This document shows positions 13,614-21,612 of a stretch of DNA of 43,726 bases, in pieces (within the stretch, counting starts at the first letter, position 1; each line of letters starts with the position of its first letter). Below the pieces are notes generated by a model. It ran no database searches and had not been told where the DNA came from. It saw nothing but the letters and a program-made list of their open reading frames with translations. Position numbers and translations under genes: made by a program. Source of the stretch: a virus. The stretch lies in IMG/VR virus record IMGVR_UViG_3300030328_002097, positions 1-43,726 of that record. One strand, 5' to 3'.

Positions 13614-16022
13614 ATGGCTGAGTCAGTTTTACATAGTAATTTTCCAAGTCAAGTCGTTAGCGACTTAGAGAAAATGAGTTACGATTATGGATTGAAAGTA
13701 GCGAGAGCTATAGAACAAGAGTGGTTTCATGATAAGGGAACGTCCAGGTTTGGACAGAGTAACAATAAGTTTCATAGATTACGTTTATACGCGCGTGGAG
13801 AACAATCAATACAAAAATATAAAGATGAATTATCTATTAATGGTGATTTATCTTATCTTAACTTAGATTGGACACCGGTCCCGATTATACCTAAATTTGT
13901 AGATATTATAGTTAATGGAATAGCAGATAGATTATATGATGTAAAAGCATATTCACAAGATCAATTTGGTGTAAACAAAAGAACTAAATATATGGATGAT
14001 TTAGTTAAAGAAATGAAAACTAAAGAATTCGCTGATTTTGCTAAAACTAATTTTAATATAGAATTAAGAAAAGAAAACAAAGAAGATTTACCAGATTCAG
14101 ATCAAGAACTTTCGTTACATATGCAACTTAATTACAAGCAAGGCGTGGAGTTAGCAGAAGAGCAAGCTATAACAACGTTGATGACTGGTAATAAATACGA
14201 GTTAACAAAAAAGAGATTTTATTATGATTTAGCGGTTTTAGGTATTGGAGCAGTTAAAACAACGTTTAATACAGCAGAGGGTGTGAAAATAGATTACGTT
14301 GATCCAGCCAACTTAGTTTATTCGTATACTGACTCACCTTATTTTGATGATATTTATTATGCTGGAGAAATAAAAGAAATACCTATAAACGAATTAATCA
14401 AAGAGTTTCCTCATTTAAGTCAAGAAGATTTAGAAGACATTGTAAAAAGTTCTACTCGTAGAATGACATCCTTAATACATCAAGTAGGAAAGGTTGATAA
14501 ACATGATAACAACACGGTGCAAGTTTTATATTTTAATTATAAAACCTATATGAATGAGGTTTATAAGGTTAAAAAACTTGGTAGCGGAGGAGATAAAGCA
14601 ATATTAAAAAACGATCAATTTAACCCACCTAAAGGATCAAGCGATAAGTTTGAAAAGTTAGAAAGAGCTACAGAGTGTTTATATGAGGGTGCTATGATCG
14701 CTGGTACTGATAAATTATTAAAATGGGAATTAGCAAAAAATATGATGCGTCCCAAAAGTGATTTTACTAAAGTAAAAATGAACTATGCTATTTGTGCTCC
14801 AAGAATGTACGAGGGACGTATAGAATCGCTTGTTAGCAGAATAACTAGTTTTGCTGACATGATTCAAATAACGCATTTAAAGTTACAACAGGTGATGTCT
14901 AGAATGGTTCCAGATGGAATATTTTTAGATGTAGATGGTTTGGCTGAAGTTGATTTAGGTAATGGTACAAATTATAATCCACAAGAAGCTTTAAACATGT
15001 TCTTCCAAACTGGTTCGATTGTTGGTAGATCACTAACACAAGAAGGAGATGGTAACCCAGGTAAAATACCTATTCAAGAACTACCTAATGGAGCTGGTGG
15101 ACAAAAAATGCAAAGCTTAATACAAACTTACAACTATTATCTACAAATGATAAGAGATGTGACTGGGTTAAACGAAGCTACAGATGCTAGTACTCCTGAC
15201 GTTAGATCTTTAGTTGGAGTACAGAAGATGGCAGCTGCTAATAGTAACACAGCAACAAGACATATATTAAAGGGTGGAATGTACTTAACACAAGAAGTTG
15301 CAGAAGCGTTATCTCTTAGAATATCCGATATTATAGAGTACTCACCAACAAAAGATGCTTTTATACAACAAATAGGTGCTCACAATGTGGCAACTCTTAG
15401 TGAAATGAAAAATCTACACTTGTATGACTTTGGTATATTTTTAGAATTAGAACCAGATGAGCAAGAGAAACAAATGCTTGAGAATAATATACAAACAGCT
15501 TTAGGAGATGGTGGTATAAATCTTGAGGACGCTATAGATTTACGTGCTACTAAAAACGTAAAATTAGCTAATCAATTATTGAAAGTTAGAAGAAAGAGAA
15601 AAGAAGAAAGAGATCAAGCAAATCAATTAGCACAAACAGAAGCTCAAGGTAAAGCGCAAGCAGACGCTGCTAACGCTACTGTTGATGCTGAAAAACAAAA
15701 ACAAGATAATTTAGTAGAAACACAAATTAAACTTGAGAACGCTAAAAATGCTAATAAGGCACAAACATTAGAATTAGAAGCTAATTTAAAGAAAAGTCTT
15801 ATGGATCATGAGTTTGAGTTAAATAAACAACTCCAACAACTTGAAACAGAAACAGTTGTTGCTAAAGACAAAATTAAAGAAGATCGTAAAGATCAAAGAA
15901 CAAAAATACAAGCCACTCAACAATCAGAACTTATAGAGCAAAGAAAAACAGGTGCACCACCTAAAAACTTTGAATCTACAAGTAATGATATACTTAGTGG
16001 TGAGTTTGGTTTAGGACTCTAG
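13614..16022 (+). CDS. Portal protein
   Basis: The 802-residue dodecameric ring protein at the DNA entry vertex. It starts two bases after the terL stop. The N-terminal alpha/beta domain contains LNLDWTPVPIIPKFVDIIVNGIADRLYD, typical of the podoviral and crAss-like portal core, followed by wing and stem segments (YYAGEIKEIPINELIKEFP, then RIESLVSRITSFADMIQ). The crown is GLNEATDASTPDVRSLVGVQKMAA. The last 170 residues form a long Gln/Lys/Glu coiled coil (QANQLAQTEAQGKAQAD through HEFELNKQLQQLETE) ending in ILSGEFGLGL, probably a barrel or tail-proximal projection. Length and position support the call. Confidence 0.93.
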   Translation: MAESVLHSNFPSQVVSDLEKMSYDYGLKVARAIEQEWFHDKGTSRFGQSNNKFHRLRLYARGEQSIQKYKDELSINGDLSYLNLDWTPVPIIPKFVDIIVNGIADRLYDVKAYSQDQFGVNKRTKYMDDLVKEMKTKEFADFAKTNFNIELRKENKEDLPDSDQELSLHMQLNYKQGVELAEEQAITTLMTGNKYELTKKRFYYDLAVLGIGAVKTTFNTAEGVKIDYVDPANLVYSYTDSPYFDDIYYAGEIKEIPINELIKEFPHLSQEDLEDIVKSSTRRMTSLIHQVGKVDKHDNNTVQVLYFNYKTYMNEVYKVKKLGSGGDKAILKNDQFNPPKGSSDKFEKLERATECLYEGAMIAGTDKLLKWELAKNMMRPKSDFTKVKMNYAICAPRMYEGRIESLVSRITSFADMIQITHLKLQQVMSRMVPDGIFLDVDGLAEVDLGNGTNYNPQEALNMFFQTGSIVGRSLTQEGDGNPGKIPIQELPNGAGGQKMQSLIQTYNYYLQMIRDVTGLNEATDASTPDVRSLVGVQKMAAANSNTATRHILKGGMYLTQEVAEALSLRISDIIEYSPTKDAFIQQIGAHNVATLSEMKNLHLYDFGIFLELEPDEQEKQMLENNIQTALGDGGINLEDAIDLRATKNVKLANQLLKVRRKRKEERDQANQLAQTEAQGKAQADAANATVDAEKQKQDNLVETQIKLENAKNANKAQTLELEANLKKSLMDHEFELNKQLQQLETETVVAKDKIKEDRKDQRTKIQATQQSELIEQRKTGAPPKNFESTSNDILSGEFGLGL

Positions 16023-16058
16023 TATTAAACAATTTTATTAATTATATAATATTTTATT

Positions 16059-17300
16059 ATGGCAGAACAAAAAGAAGAAGTAAATAAAACTCCAGAAAAG
16101 GAGCAACCTAAAGTTGAAGACACATCTAACGACAAGATAAGGGTTAAAAAATCAAAAATGAAAAAATTTAAAACATCTGATTTAGAAGCAACAGCTGATG
16201 ATCCTGTAAAGGTTGACTTAAACGTACCTGTTAAAAACGAATCTGAACCAGATGTTATTAAAGTTGATACAACTGAAAAAACAACTCAAGAAAAAGCTAA
16301 AGAAATAGCATCTAAAGTTGAAGATAAAAAACAAGAGAATGTTGAAGTTTCTGAGGAGGAAACACCTGTTATTGAAGAAATAACAAACGAAGAGAAAAAA
16401 CAAGAAGAAGAGGTAAAAGAAACAAAAGACATTGTTGAACAAGAAATAACAGAATCTATTGAAACTGGTAAACCACTACCTGAGAACATACAAAAGGTAG
16501 TTGATTTTATGGAAGAAACAGGTGGTGATTTGAATGATTATGTAAAACTTAATAAAGATTACGACAAGATGGATCAAAGTACTTTATTAAAAGAATATTA
16601 TTCTCAAACAAAACCCCATCTTTCAGGAGAAGAAATAGATTTCTTATTAGAAGATAAATATTCCTATGATGAGTCAACAGATGAAGACATAGAAATAAAA
16701 AGAAAAAAATTAGCGTTAAAAGAGCAAGTTGCCGACGCTAAGGCCCATTTAGACAGGCAAAAGTCTAAATATTACGCAGAAATTAAATCTGGTTCAAAGC
16801 TTACTAACGAGCAAAAAGAGGCAATTAATTTCTACGATAATCACAAGAAGGAGGCGGCTAGTACAGAAGAGTATAACAAAAAGGCTAAAAACGTATTTTT
16901 AAACAGAACTAATAAGTTTTTTGGCGATGAATTCAAAGGTTTTGAATACAATGTCGGTGAAAAGAAATTTAGATTTAACGTTAAAGACGCTGGAAAGATA
17001 AAGGAAACGCAAAGTGATATTAATAACTTTATAGGAAGGTTTCTTGATAAAGATAATTTAATGAAAGACGAAGCGGGTTACCATAAATCTTTATATACAG
17101 CGATGAATCCTGATGTTATAGCTAACCATTTTTATGAACAAGGAAAAGCTGATGCTTTAAAAGATAGCGTAGCGAAATCTAAAAATGTTGATATGTCACC
17201 AAGACAAACTTTTGGTGAGGTAAAAAACAATAGTGGAATGAAAATGAGAGTAGTAAATGATGACCAATCGCCAACTTTTAAATTTAAAACTAAAAAATAA
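16059..17300 (+). CDS. Putative scaffolding/capsid assembly protein
   Basis: The protein has 413 residues between portal and capsid genes, the usual place for a scaffold. The first 150 residues are disordered and acidic (Glu/Lys/Thr/Val repeats), with one basic island (RVKKSKMKKFKTSDL). Residues about 150-400 are helical (YYSQTKPHLSGEEIDFLLED, LALKEQVADAKAHLDRQKSK) and the end is basic (PTFKFKTKK), as in scaffolds that grip the coat protein through a basic C-terminal helix. No protease motif is visible. Identification is by position and composition, so an alternative is a capsid-inner core protein. An A/T-only 36-base leader precedes it. Confidence 0.75.
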   Translation: MAEQKEEVNKTPEKEQPKVEDTSNDKIRVKKSKMKKFKTSDLEATADDPVKVDLNVPVKNESEPDVIKVDTTEKTTQEKAKEIASKVEDKKQENVEVSEEETPVIEEITNEEKKQEEEVKETKDIVEQEITESIETGKPLPENIQKVVDFMEETGGDLNDYVKLNKDYDKMDQSTLLKEYYSQTKPHLSGEEIDFLLEDKYSYDESTDEDIEIKRKKLALKEQVADAKAHLDRQKSKYYAEIKSGSKLTNEQKEAINFYDNHKKEAASTEEYNKKAKNVFLNRTNKFFGDEFKGFEYNVGEKKFRFNVKDAGKIKETQSDINNFIGRFLDKDNLMKDEAGYHKSLYTAMNPDVIANHFYEQGKADALKDSVAKSKNVDMSPRQTFGEVKNNSGMKMRVVNDDQSPTFKFKTKK

Positions 17301-17323
17301 TAACAATTTAAAAATTTTACAAA

Positions 17324-18799
17324 ATGGCAATTACAGCAGGAGATAATTTAAACAGTGTTTTATCCCCAACGCCAATGACGTTAGTTAATAACTATATTGA
17401 TTTTACGTCAAGTGGTACAAAAGGATGGGCACAACAATACTTACCTGATCTAATGGAGAAGGAAGCTGAGGTATTCGGTAATAGAACTATCGCAGGTTTC
17501 TTATCACAAGTTGGAGCAGAAGAAAGTATGACAGCAGACCAAGTAATCTGGTCGGAACAAGGAAGATTACACTTAAGTTACAACGCAGTAACAACAACAG
17601 TATCGTCAGGTACTGTTACTATTGGTACAGACATCGATGGTAAGGCAGCAGGTGCTGCTCATGCTATTAGAGTTGGTGATACAATATTAATATCAAGCGC
17701 TACTAAAGGTACAACTCAGTGTTACGTTAAAACTGTTACAGCGGGATCTGCTGCGATAGTAGTGTTACCTTATAAAGCGGCTCTTTTATCAGACGCTGCA
17801 GCGGGAAGTTTTGCAGATGACGATGTGGTTACTGTAATGGTATACGGATCTGAGTGGGCAAAAGGTACTAACGGGCAAACAAGTTCTAACGAACCACAAT
17901 TCAAAAGCTTTACTAACAAACCAATCATTATGAAAGACCACTATCAAATCAACGGATCTGATGCGTCTCAAATTGGTTGGGTTGAAGTAAGTGGTGAAGA
18001 AGGTCAGTCAGGTTACTTATGGTACTTAAAAGCAGAGGGTGATACTAGAGCTCGTTTCTCTGATTATTTAGAAATGACAATGGTTGAATCTGTTAAAGCT
18101 TTAGCGGCGTCTACTATTCACGATGATTCAGTTTATGGTGGTGGTGCGGCTTCAACTGTTATAGCTAACACAGATCCTGGTACTGAAGGTTTATTTGCAG
18201 CTATCGAAGATAGAGGTAATATGTCTTCTGGAGTTACAGGTGTTAACGCTGCTACTGATTTAGCTGAATTTGATGCTATATTAGCAGAGTTTGATAAGCA
18301 AGGTTCTATTGAAGAAAATATGTTCTTCGTTGATAGATCTACTGCATTAGCAATAGATGACATGTTAGCTTCTATGAATTCTTACGGAGCTGGTGGTACT
18401 TCTTATGGAGTATTCAACAATGCTGAGGATATGGCGCTTAATTTAGGTTTCACTGGTTTCCGTAGAGGTTCTTATGATTTCTACAAATCAGATTGGAAAT
18501 ATCTAAATGACAAGTCTACAAGAGGTGGTTTAATTGACACTGTTAACAATATTAGAGGTGTCGTTATACCAGCTGGTGTATCTTCAGTTTACGATCAACA
18601 ATTAGGTAAACACTTAAAAAGACCTTTCTTACACGTTCGTTATAGAGCTTCTAAAATGGAAGACAGAAAAATGAAAACGTGGATTACTGGTTCAGTTGGT
18701 GGAAACATTACATCTGATTTAGATGCAATGAATGTACACTATTTATCTGAAAGATGTTTAGTAGTGCAAGGTGCAAATAACTTCATGTTATTAAACTAA
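17324..18799 (+). CDS. Major capsid protein
   Basis: This 491-residue protein, expected to have an HK97-type coat fold, forms the icosahedral head. The N-terminal arm MAITAGDNLNSVLSPTPMTL leads to GWAQQYLPDLMEKEAEVFGN and a VIWSEQGRLHLSY strand. Residues about 85-180 form a Thr/Ala/Val-rich beta insertion (IGTDIDGKAAGAAHAIRVGD, ILISSATKGTTQCYV). The helical spine is about ARFSDYLEMTMVESVKALAA, and the C-terminal half has GFTGFRRGSYDFYKSDWKYL and RPFLHVRYRASKMEDRKM. No scissile propeptide is evident. Its leader is A-rich and a UUCG terminator follows directly, as expected for the most highly expressed structural gene. Confidence 0.93.
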   Translation: MAITAGDNLNSVLSPTPMTLVNNYIDFTSSGTKGWAQQYLPDLMEKEAEVFGNRTIAGFLSQVGAEESMTADQVIWSEQGRLHLSYNAVTTTVSSGTVTIGTDIDGKAAGAAHAIRVGDTILISSATKGTTQCYVKTVTAGSAAIVVLPYKAALLSDAAAGSFADDDVVTVMVYGSEWAKGTNGQTSSNEPQFKSFTNKPIIMKDHYQINGSDASQIGWVEVSGEEGQSGYLWYLKAEGDTRARFSDYLEMTMVESVKALAASTIHDDSVYGGGAASTVIANTDPGTEGLFAAIEDRGNMSSGVTGVNAATDLAEFDAILAEFDKQGSIEENMFFVDRSTALAIDDMLASMNSYGAGGTSYGVFNNAEDMALNLGFTGFRRGSYDFYKSDWKYLNDKSTRGGLIDTVNNIRGVVIPAGVSSVYDQQLGKHLKRPFLHVRYRASKMEDRKMKTWITGSVGGNITSDLDAMNVHYLSERCLVVQGANNFMLLN

Positions 18800-18808
18800 T
18801 CAATTTTT

Positions 18809-18838
18809 AAAAGACCGGGGCTTCGGCCTCGGCCTTTT
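18809..18838 (+). terminator. Strong intrinsic terminator with UUCG loop
   Basis: The sequence AAAAGACCGGGGC-TTCG-GCCTCGGCCTTTT folds with 7 consecutive pairs next to a cUUCGg tetraloop (18821-18826, one G.U), one A.C mismatch, then G-C and four A-T pairs. It is followed by TTTTATTTTATTAATTTTATT. It lies just after the capsid stop and separates the head operon from the connector genes. It is the only clearly canonical terminator in the window. Confidence 0.9.
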
Positions 18839-18867
18839 ATTTTATTAATTTTATTATATATTATATT
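18839..18867 (+). promoter_or_regulatory. A/T-only leader behind the capsid terminator
   Basis: The sequence between the terminator and ATG 18868 is A and T only (TTTATTAATTTTATTATATAT and so on). A promoter here would re-initiate transcription after the terminator, but no clear hexamers can be defined. Confidence 0.35.
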
Positions 18868-19731
18868 ATGGCAAAGAAAACAAAAAAAGTAGAGGTAGAA
18901 GAACCTCAAGTAGAAGAAACGGTAACTATGGAACCTCCAAAAGTTACAGTAAAAAAACCAATTGAAAAGAAAACAGAAAGATTTATGTCTACTGATTTAG
19001 AAAAAGATTGGGAAATAAGAGATAGACAATATTATTTAAAGAAAGGTTTAACTCCAATGAGTTATAGTTTAAGATCTTCAAATATATTTTGGTTTGATGA
19101 AAAAAAAGGTCATGAAAGAGAATTAAAATGTACTTCAAACCAACGGTCTCCATTTGTTGATGAATTTCCAAAAGGAAGCACGTCAAATTTAGAACATATC
19201 ATATTTAGAAATGGTGTTTTACACGTTCCTAGAAATAAGCAGGTTTTACAAAAATTATTATCCTTGTATCATCCGGATAGAAAAACAAGATACTCTGAAA
19301 AAGATTATCAAATGGAAGCTGCTACCGAGTTAGATTGGTTAGAGTTCGAGGCACAAGCTTTAAATTTAGCTTTAACAATAGAAATTGATTTAGCAGAAGC
19401 TATTATGCGTGCTGAGATTGGTTCTAGGGTATCTAAGATGAGTTCTAAGGAGATTAAACGTGATTTATTACTATTTGCTAAGAACAATCCTAAACTCTTT
19501 ATAGATCTTGTCCAAGATGAAAATATATTACTTAGAAACTTTGGTATTAAAGCAACTGAACTAGGTATATTACAGTTATCTCAAGATCAAAGAAGTTTTA
19601 CATGGGCTTCTACAGGTAGAAAGATAATGAATGTTCCATTTGATGAACATCCTTATTCAGCGTTAGCCGCTTGGTTTAAAACTGATGAAGGTATGGAAAT
19701 ATATCAAAATATTGAAAAAAGGTTAAAATAA
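18868..19731 (+). CDS. Putative head-associated structural protein
   Basis: The 287-residue protein has an N-terminal 40 residues that are charged and disordered (Lys/Glu/Val/Pro), followed by ERFMSTDLEKDWEIRDRQYYLK, a beta region SYSLRSSNIFWFDE, FRNGVLHVPRNKQVLQKLLSLYHP, and a long helical part (DWLEFEAQALNLALTIEIDLAEAIMR, IKRDLLLFAKNNPKLFIDLV) ending in AAWFKTDEGMEIYQNIEKRLK. No family is recognised. It lies between capsid and connector genes, the usual place of head-completion or decoration proteins, and is first after the capsid terminator, followed by a hairpin. Confidence 0.8.
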   Translation: MAKKTKKVEVEEPQVEETVTMEPPKVTVKKPIEKKTERFMSTDLEKDWEIRDRQYYLKKGLTPMSYSLRSSNIFWFDEKKGHERELKCTSNQRSPFVDEFPKGSTSNLEHIIFRNGVLHVPRNKQVLQKLLSLYHPDRKTRYSEKDYQMEAATELDWLEFEAQALNLALTIEIDLAEAIMRAEIGSRVSKMSSKEIKRDLLLFAKNNPKLFIDLVQDENILLRNFGIKATELGILQLSQDQRSFTWASTGRKIMNVPFDEHPYSALAAWFKTDEGMEIYQNIEKRLK

Positions 19732-19737
19732 TCAACC

Positions 19738-19776
19738 GTAGTAAGTGATCACCCTACGGGGTGATTACACTACTAC
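19738..19776 (+). terminator. Long two-part stem-loop between 18868 gene and small DCGC gene
   Basis: An inner 10-bp stem GTGATCACCC/GGGTGATTAC (19745-19754 with 19759-19768, one G.T) closes a TACG loop; an outer 5-bp stem GTAGT/ACTAC (19738-19742 with 19772-19776) is separated by an AA/ACT internal loop. No T-tract follows, only TCTTAAACAAATAAAT, so it may be a processing, attenuation or mRNA-protecting hairpin rather than a full terminator. A GTG at 19745 opens a frame through it, but the real start is 19793. Confidence 0.55.
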
Positions 19777-19792
19777 TCTTAAACAAATAAAT

Positions 19793-19951
19793 ATGGCAAA
19801 ATCAAAAGGATTAGGTGATACAATAGAAAAAATTACAACACTCACTGGTATAAAAGGAGCAATTGGAAAGTTACATAAGGTAACGGGTAAAGATTGTGGG
19901 TGTAAAAAAAGAAAAGATGCTTTGAATAAAGCTTTCCCTTATAAAAAATAA
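19793..19951 (+). CDS. Tiny protein with DCGCKKR motif
   Basis: The protein has 52 residues from ATG 19793, after an A-rich leader (AAACAAATAAAT). A longer GTG-started frame at 19745 would run through the hairpin and is not credible. The protein reads GLGDTIEKITTLTGIKGAIG, a probable amphipathic helix, then KVTGKDCGCKKRKDALNKAFPYKK. The Cys-Gly-Cys pair followed by basic residues and a Leu-Asn-x-x-Phe-Pro end suggests metal binding or a disulfide. Function unknown. It lies three bases before the connector gene. Confidence 0.7.
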   Translation: MAKSKGLGDTIEKITTLTGIKGAIGKLHKVTGKDCGCKKRKDALNKAFPYKK

Positions 19952-19954
19952 ATT

Positions 19955-20668
19955 ATGATAAGTATAGATACCGTATATCAAAGAGTGTTAGCTATTGCTA
20001 ATAAAGAACAGAGAGGTTATATAACTCCTCAAGAGTTTAATCTATTAGCAAATCAAGCTCAAATGGACATATTTGAACAGTATTTTTACGAAATGAATTT
20101 TCAAGAAAAAGGAGAAGAAGTTCCTGAAGCTGGAAGTCTTGGAGATATGGTTGATCTTATAGAAGATAAACTAAGATTGTTTACTAGTATGGAACAAATG
20201 ACTTATGTAACATCAAACAATGAAAGTGGTTGGCAACCTCCAGCTGATTTCTACCGTTACGGAAATATATACTTTAAAAATGTTACCCCAAAAATAGTAG
20301 ATCTTAAAGAAATAGCGGCTGTTAGAAGTTCTACATTTCATAACGCCCGTTTAACGTCAGATCCATTAATGGCTAGATTCGGAAGAGGGTGGAGAGTGTT
20401 TACTGCTGCTGGAGAGCTTAACACTGGATCTGACATGCTAATAGAGGCTGTAAGAAAACCGGTTGATGTTAGATGGGGTTATATTGTTGTAAATGAACAA
20501 GCTTTATATAACGCTAGTGCTAGTATTGATTTTGAATTACACGAGGCGGACGAAACAGATTTAGTTATAAAAATATTAGAATTAGCTGGAATGGTTATAA
20601 ACAAACCTCAATTAGCTGCTTTCGCTGGACAAGAAGAAGGTGGTAATGCAGCAGAGGAAAATAAATAA
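19955..20668 (+). CDS. Putative head-tail connector/ring protein
   Basis: The protein has 237 residues. The N-terminal helix pair (TVYQRVLAIANKEQRGYITPQEF, then LLANQAQMDIFEQYFYEMN) is characteristic of a protein found just after capsid genes in marine podovirus-like and crAss-like phages. The middle includes QPPADFYRYGNIYF and a beta segment up to GRGWRVFTAA, and the end is helical (TDLVIKILELAGMVINKPQLAAFA). Its position directly before the other connector protein and the nozzle-type gene supports a ring protein between portal and tail. The exact ring is inferred, not shown. Confidence 0.78.
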   Translation: MISIDTVYQRVLAIANKEQRGYITPQEFNLLANQAQMDIFEQYFYEMNFQEKGEEVPEAGSLGDMVDLIEDKLRLFTSMEQMTYVTSNNESGWQPPADFYRYGNIYFKNVTPKIVDLKEIAAVRSSTFHNARLTSDPLMARFGRGWRVFTAAGELNTGSDMLIEAVRKPVDVRWGYIVVNEQALYNASASIDFELHEADETDLVIKILELAGMVINKPQLAAFAGQEEGGNAAEENK

Positions 20669-20675
20669 ATAAAAC

Positions 20676-21608
20676 ATGGGAAATTACACTCTTACTCAAA
20701 CACAAAAACAATACTATGAAGGTAGCACTTATGGTGGTTATCAATATTTATCTTTAGCGAATATAATAAACAATTTTATAGCTACTTATGTTGGAGATGA
20801 AAAAATACTAGGTAGAACTAGAGAAGCAGATGTTTCTTTCCACGCTCATAGAGCATTACAAGAGTTACACTATGATACATTAAAATCTTGCAAAACACAA
20901 GAGATAGAAATTTGTCCTAACTTAAAAATGCCACTACCACAAGACTATATAAACTACGTTAAGCTAGTCAGAGTTGATAGTAGTGGTATAGAGCACATAA
21001 TATATCCTACTAGTAAAACTAGTAATCCATTTGCCATAAAGCAAGATCCTGATGGTTGCACAGATTGCGACGATACTTCTGAGACTTATGAATATAATGG
21101 TAATGATTTACAACATCAACAAGTGGAAACCGATTGTGTTGTAAGTGGTAAGGGCACTAAAGTTAGTATAGATAGTTCAAACTCTTGGGATAATTGGACG
21201 TCTGGTCCTACTATAGACAACGTTCCTTGGGACGATCATTATGGGCAAAGATATGGTATTGATCCACAACACGCTCACAACAATGGTTCTTATTATATTG
21301 ATTGCGCTGCTGGTGTAATACATTTTAGTTCAAATCTATCTGGAGAAACTATTATATTAAAATATATAAGTGATGGACTAGGAACAGACGACGAATTAAT
21401 AGTACCAAAACTAGCTGAAGAAGCAATGTACAAATGGATAGCTCATGGTGTTTTATCTGCAAGAGCAGATGTACCAGAGTATCTAGTTTCTAGATTTAAA
21501 AAAGAAAAATACGCTGAAACAAGGAAAGCAAAGATAAGATTATCAAATATTAAAATTGAGGAAATTACCCAGATATTTAGAGGTAAAGCTAAACATATAA
21601 AACATTAA
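20676..21608 (+). CDS. Putative head-tail adaptor (tail tubular A-like)
   Basis: The 310-residue protein follows a T7 gp11-like or crAss ring-protein plan: N-terminal helices (YLSLANIINNFIATYVGDEK, then HAHRALQELHYDTLKSC), a beta core (EIEICPNLKMPLPQDYINYV), a loop-rich Cys/Asp-containing insertion (DGCTDCDDTSETYEYNGND) and a C-terminal helical cap (EEAMYKWIAHGVLSARADVP, then FKKEKYAETRKAKIRLSNI). It would connect portal to tail nozzle in a short-tailed particle. It starts eight bases after the previous stop. Homology to named families would need a profile search. Confidence 0.75.
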   Translation: MGNYTLTQTQKQYYEGSTYGGYQYLSLANIINNFIATYVGDEKILGRTREADVSFHAHRALQELHYDTLKSCKTQEIEICPNLKMPLPQDYINYVKLVRVDSSGIEHIIYPTSKTSNPFAIKQDPDGCTDCDDTSETYEYNGNDLQHQQVETDCVVSGKGTKVSIDSSNSWDNWTSGPTIDNVPWDDHYGQRYGIDPQHAHNNGSYYIDCAAGVIHFSSNLSGETIILKYISDGLGTDDELIVPKLAEEAMYKWIAHGVLSARADVPEYLVSRFKKEKYAETRKAKIRLSNIKIEEITQIFRGKAKHIKH

Positions 21609-21612
21609 TTAA

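Noticed and set aside
19745-19792. GTG-started extension of the DCGC gene
   Set aside because: It would run through a strong RNA hairpin and add a non-conserved-looking peptide; ATG 19793 has the usual A-rich leader.
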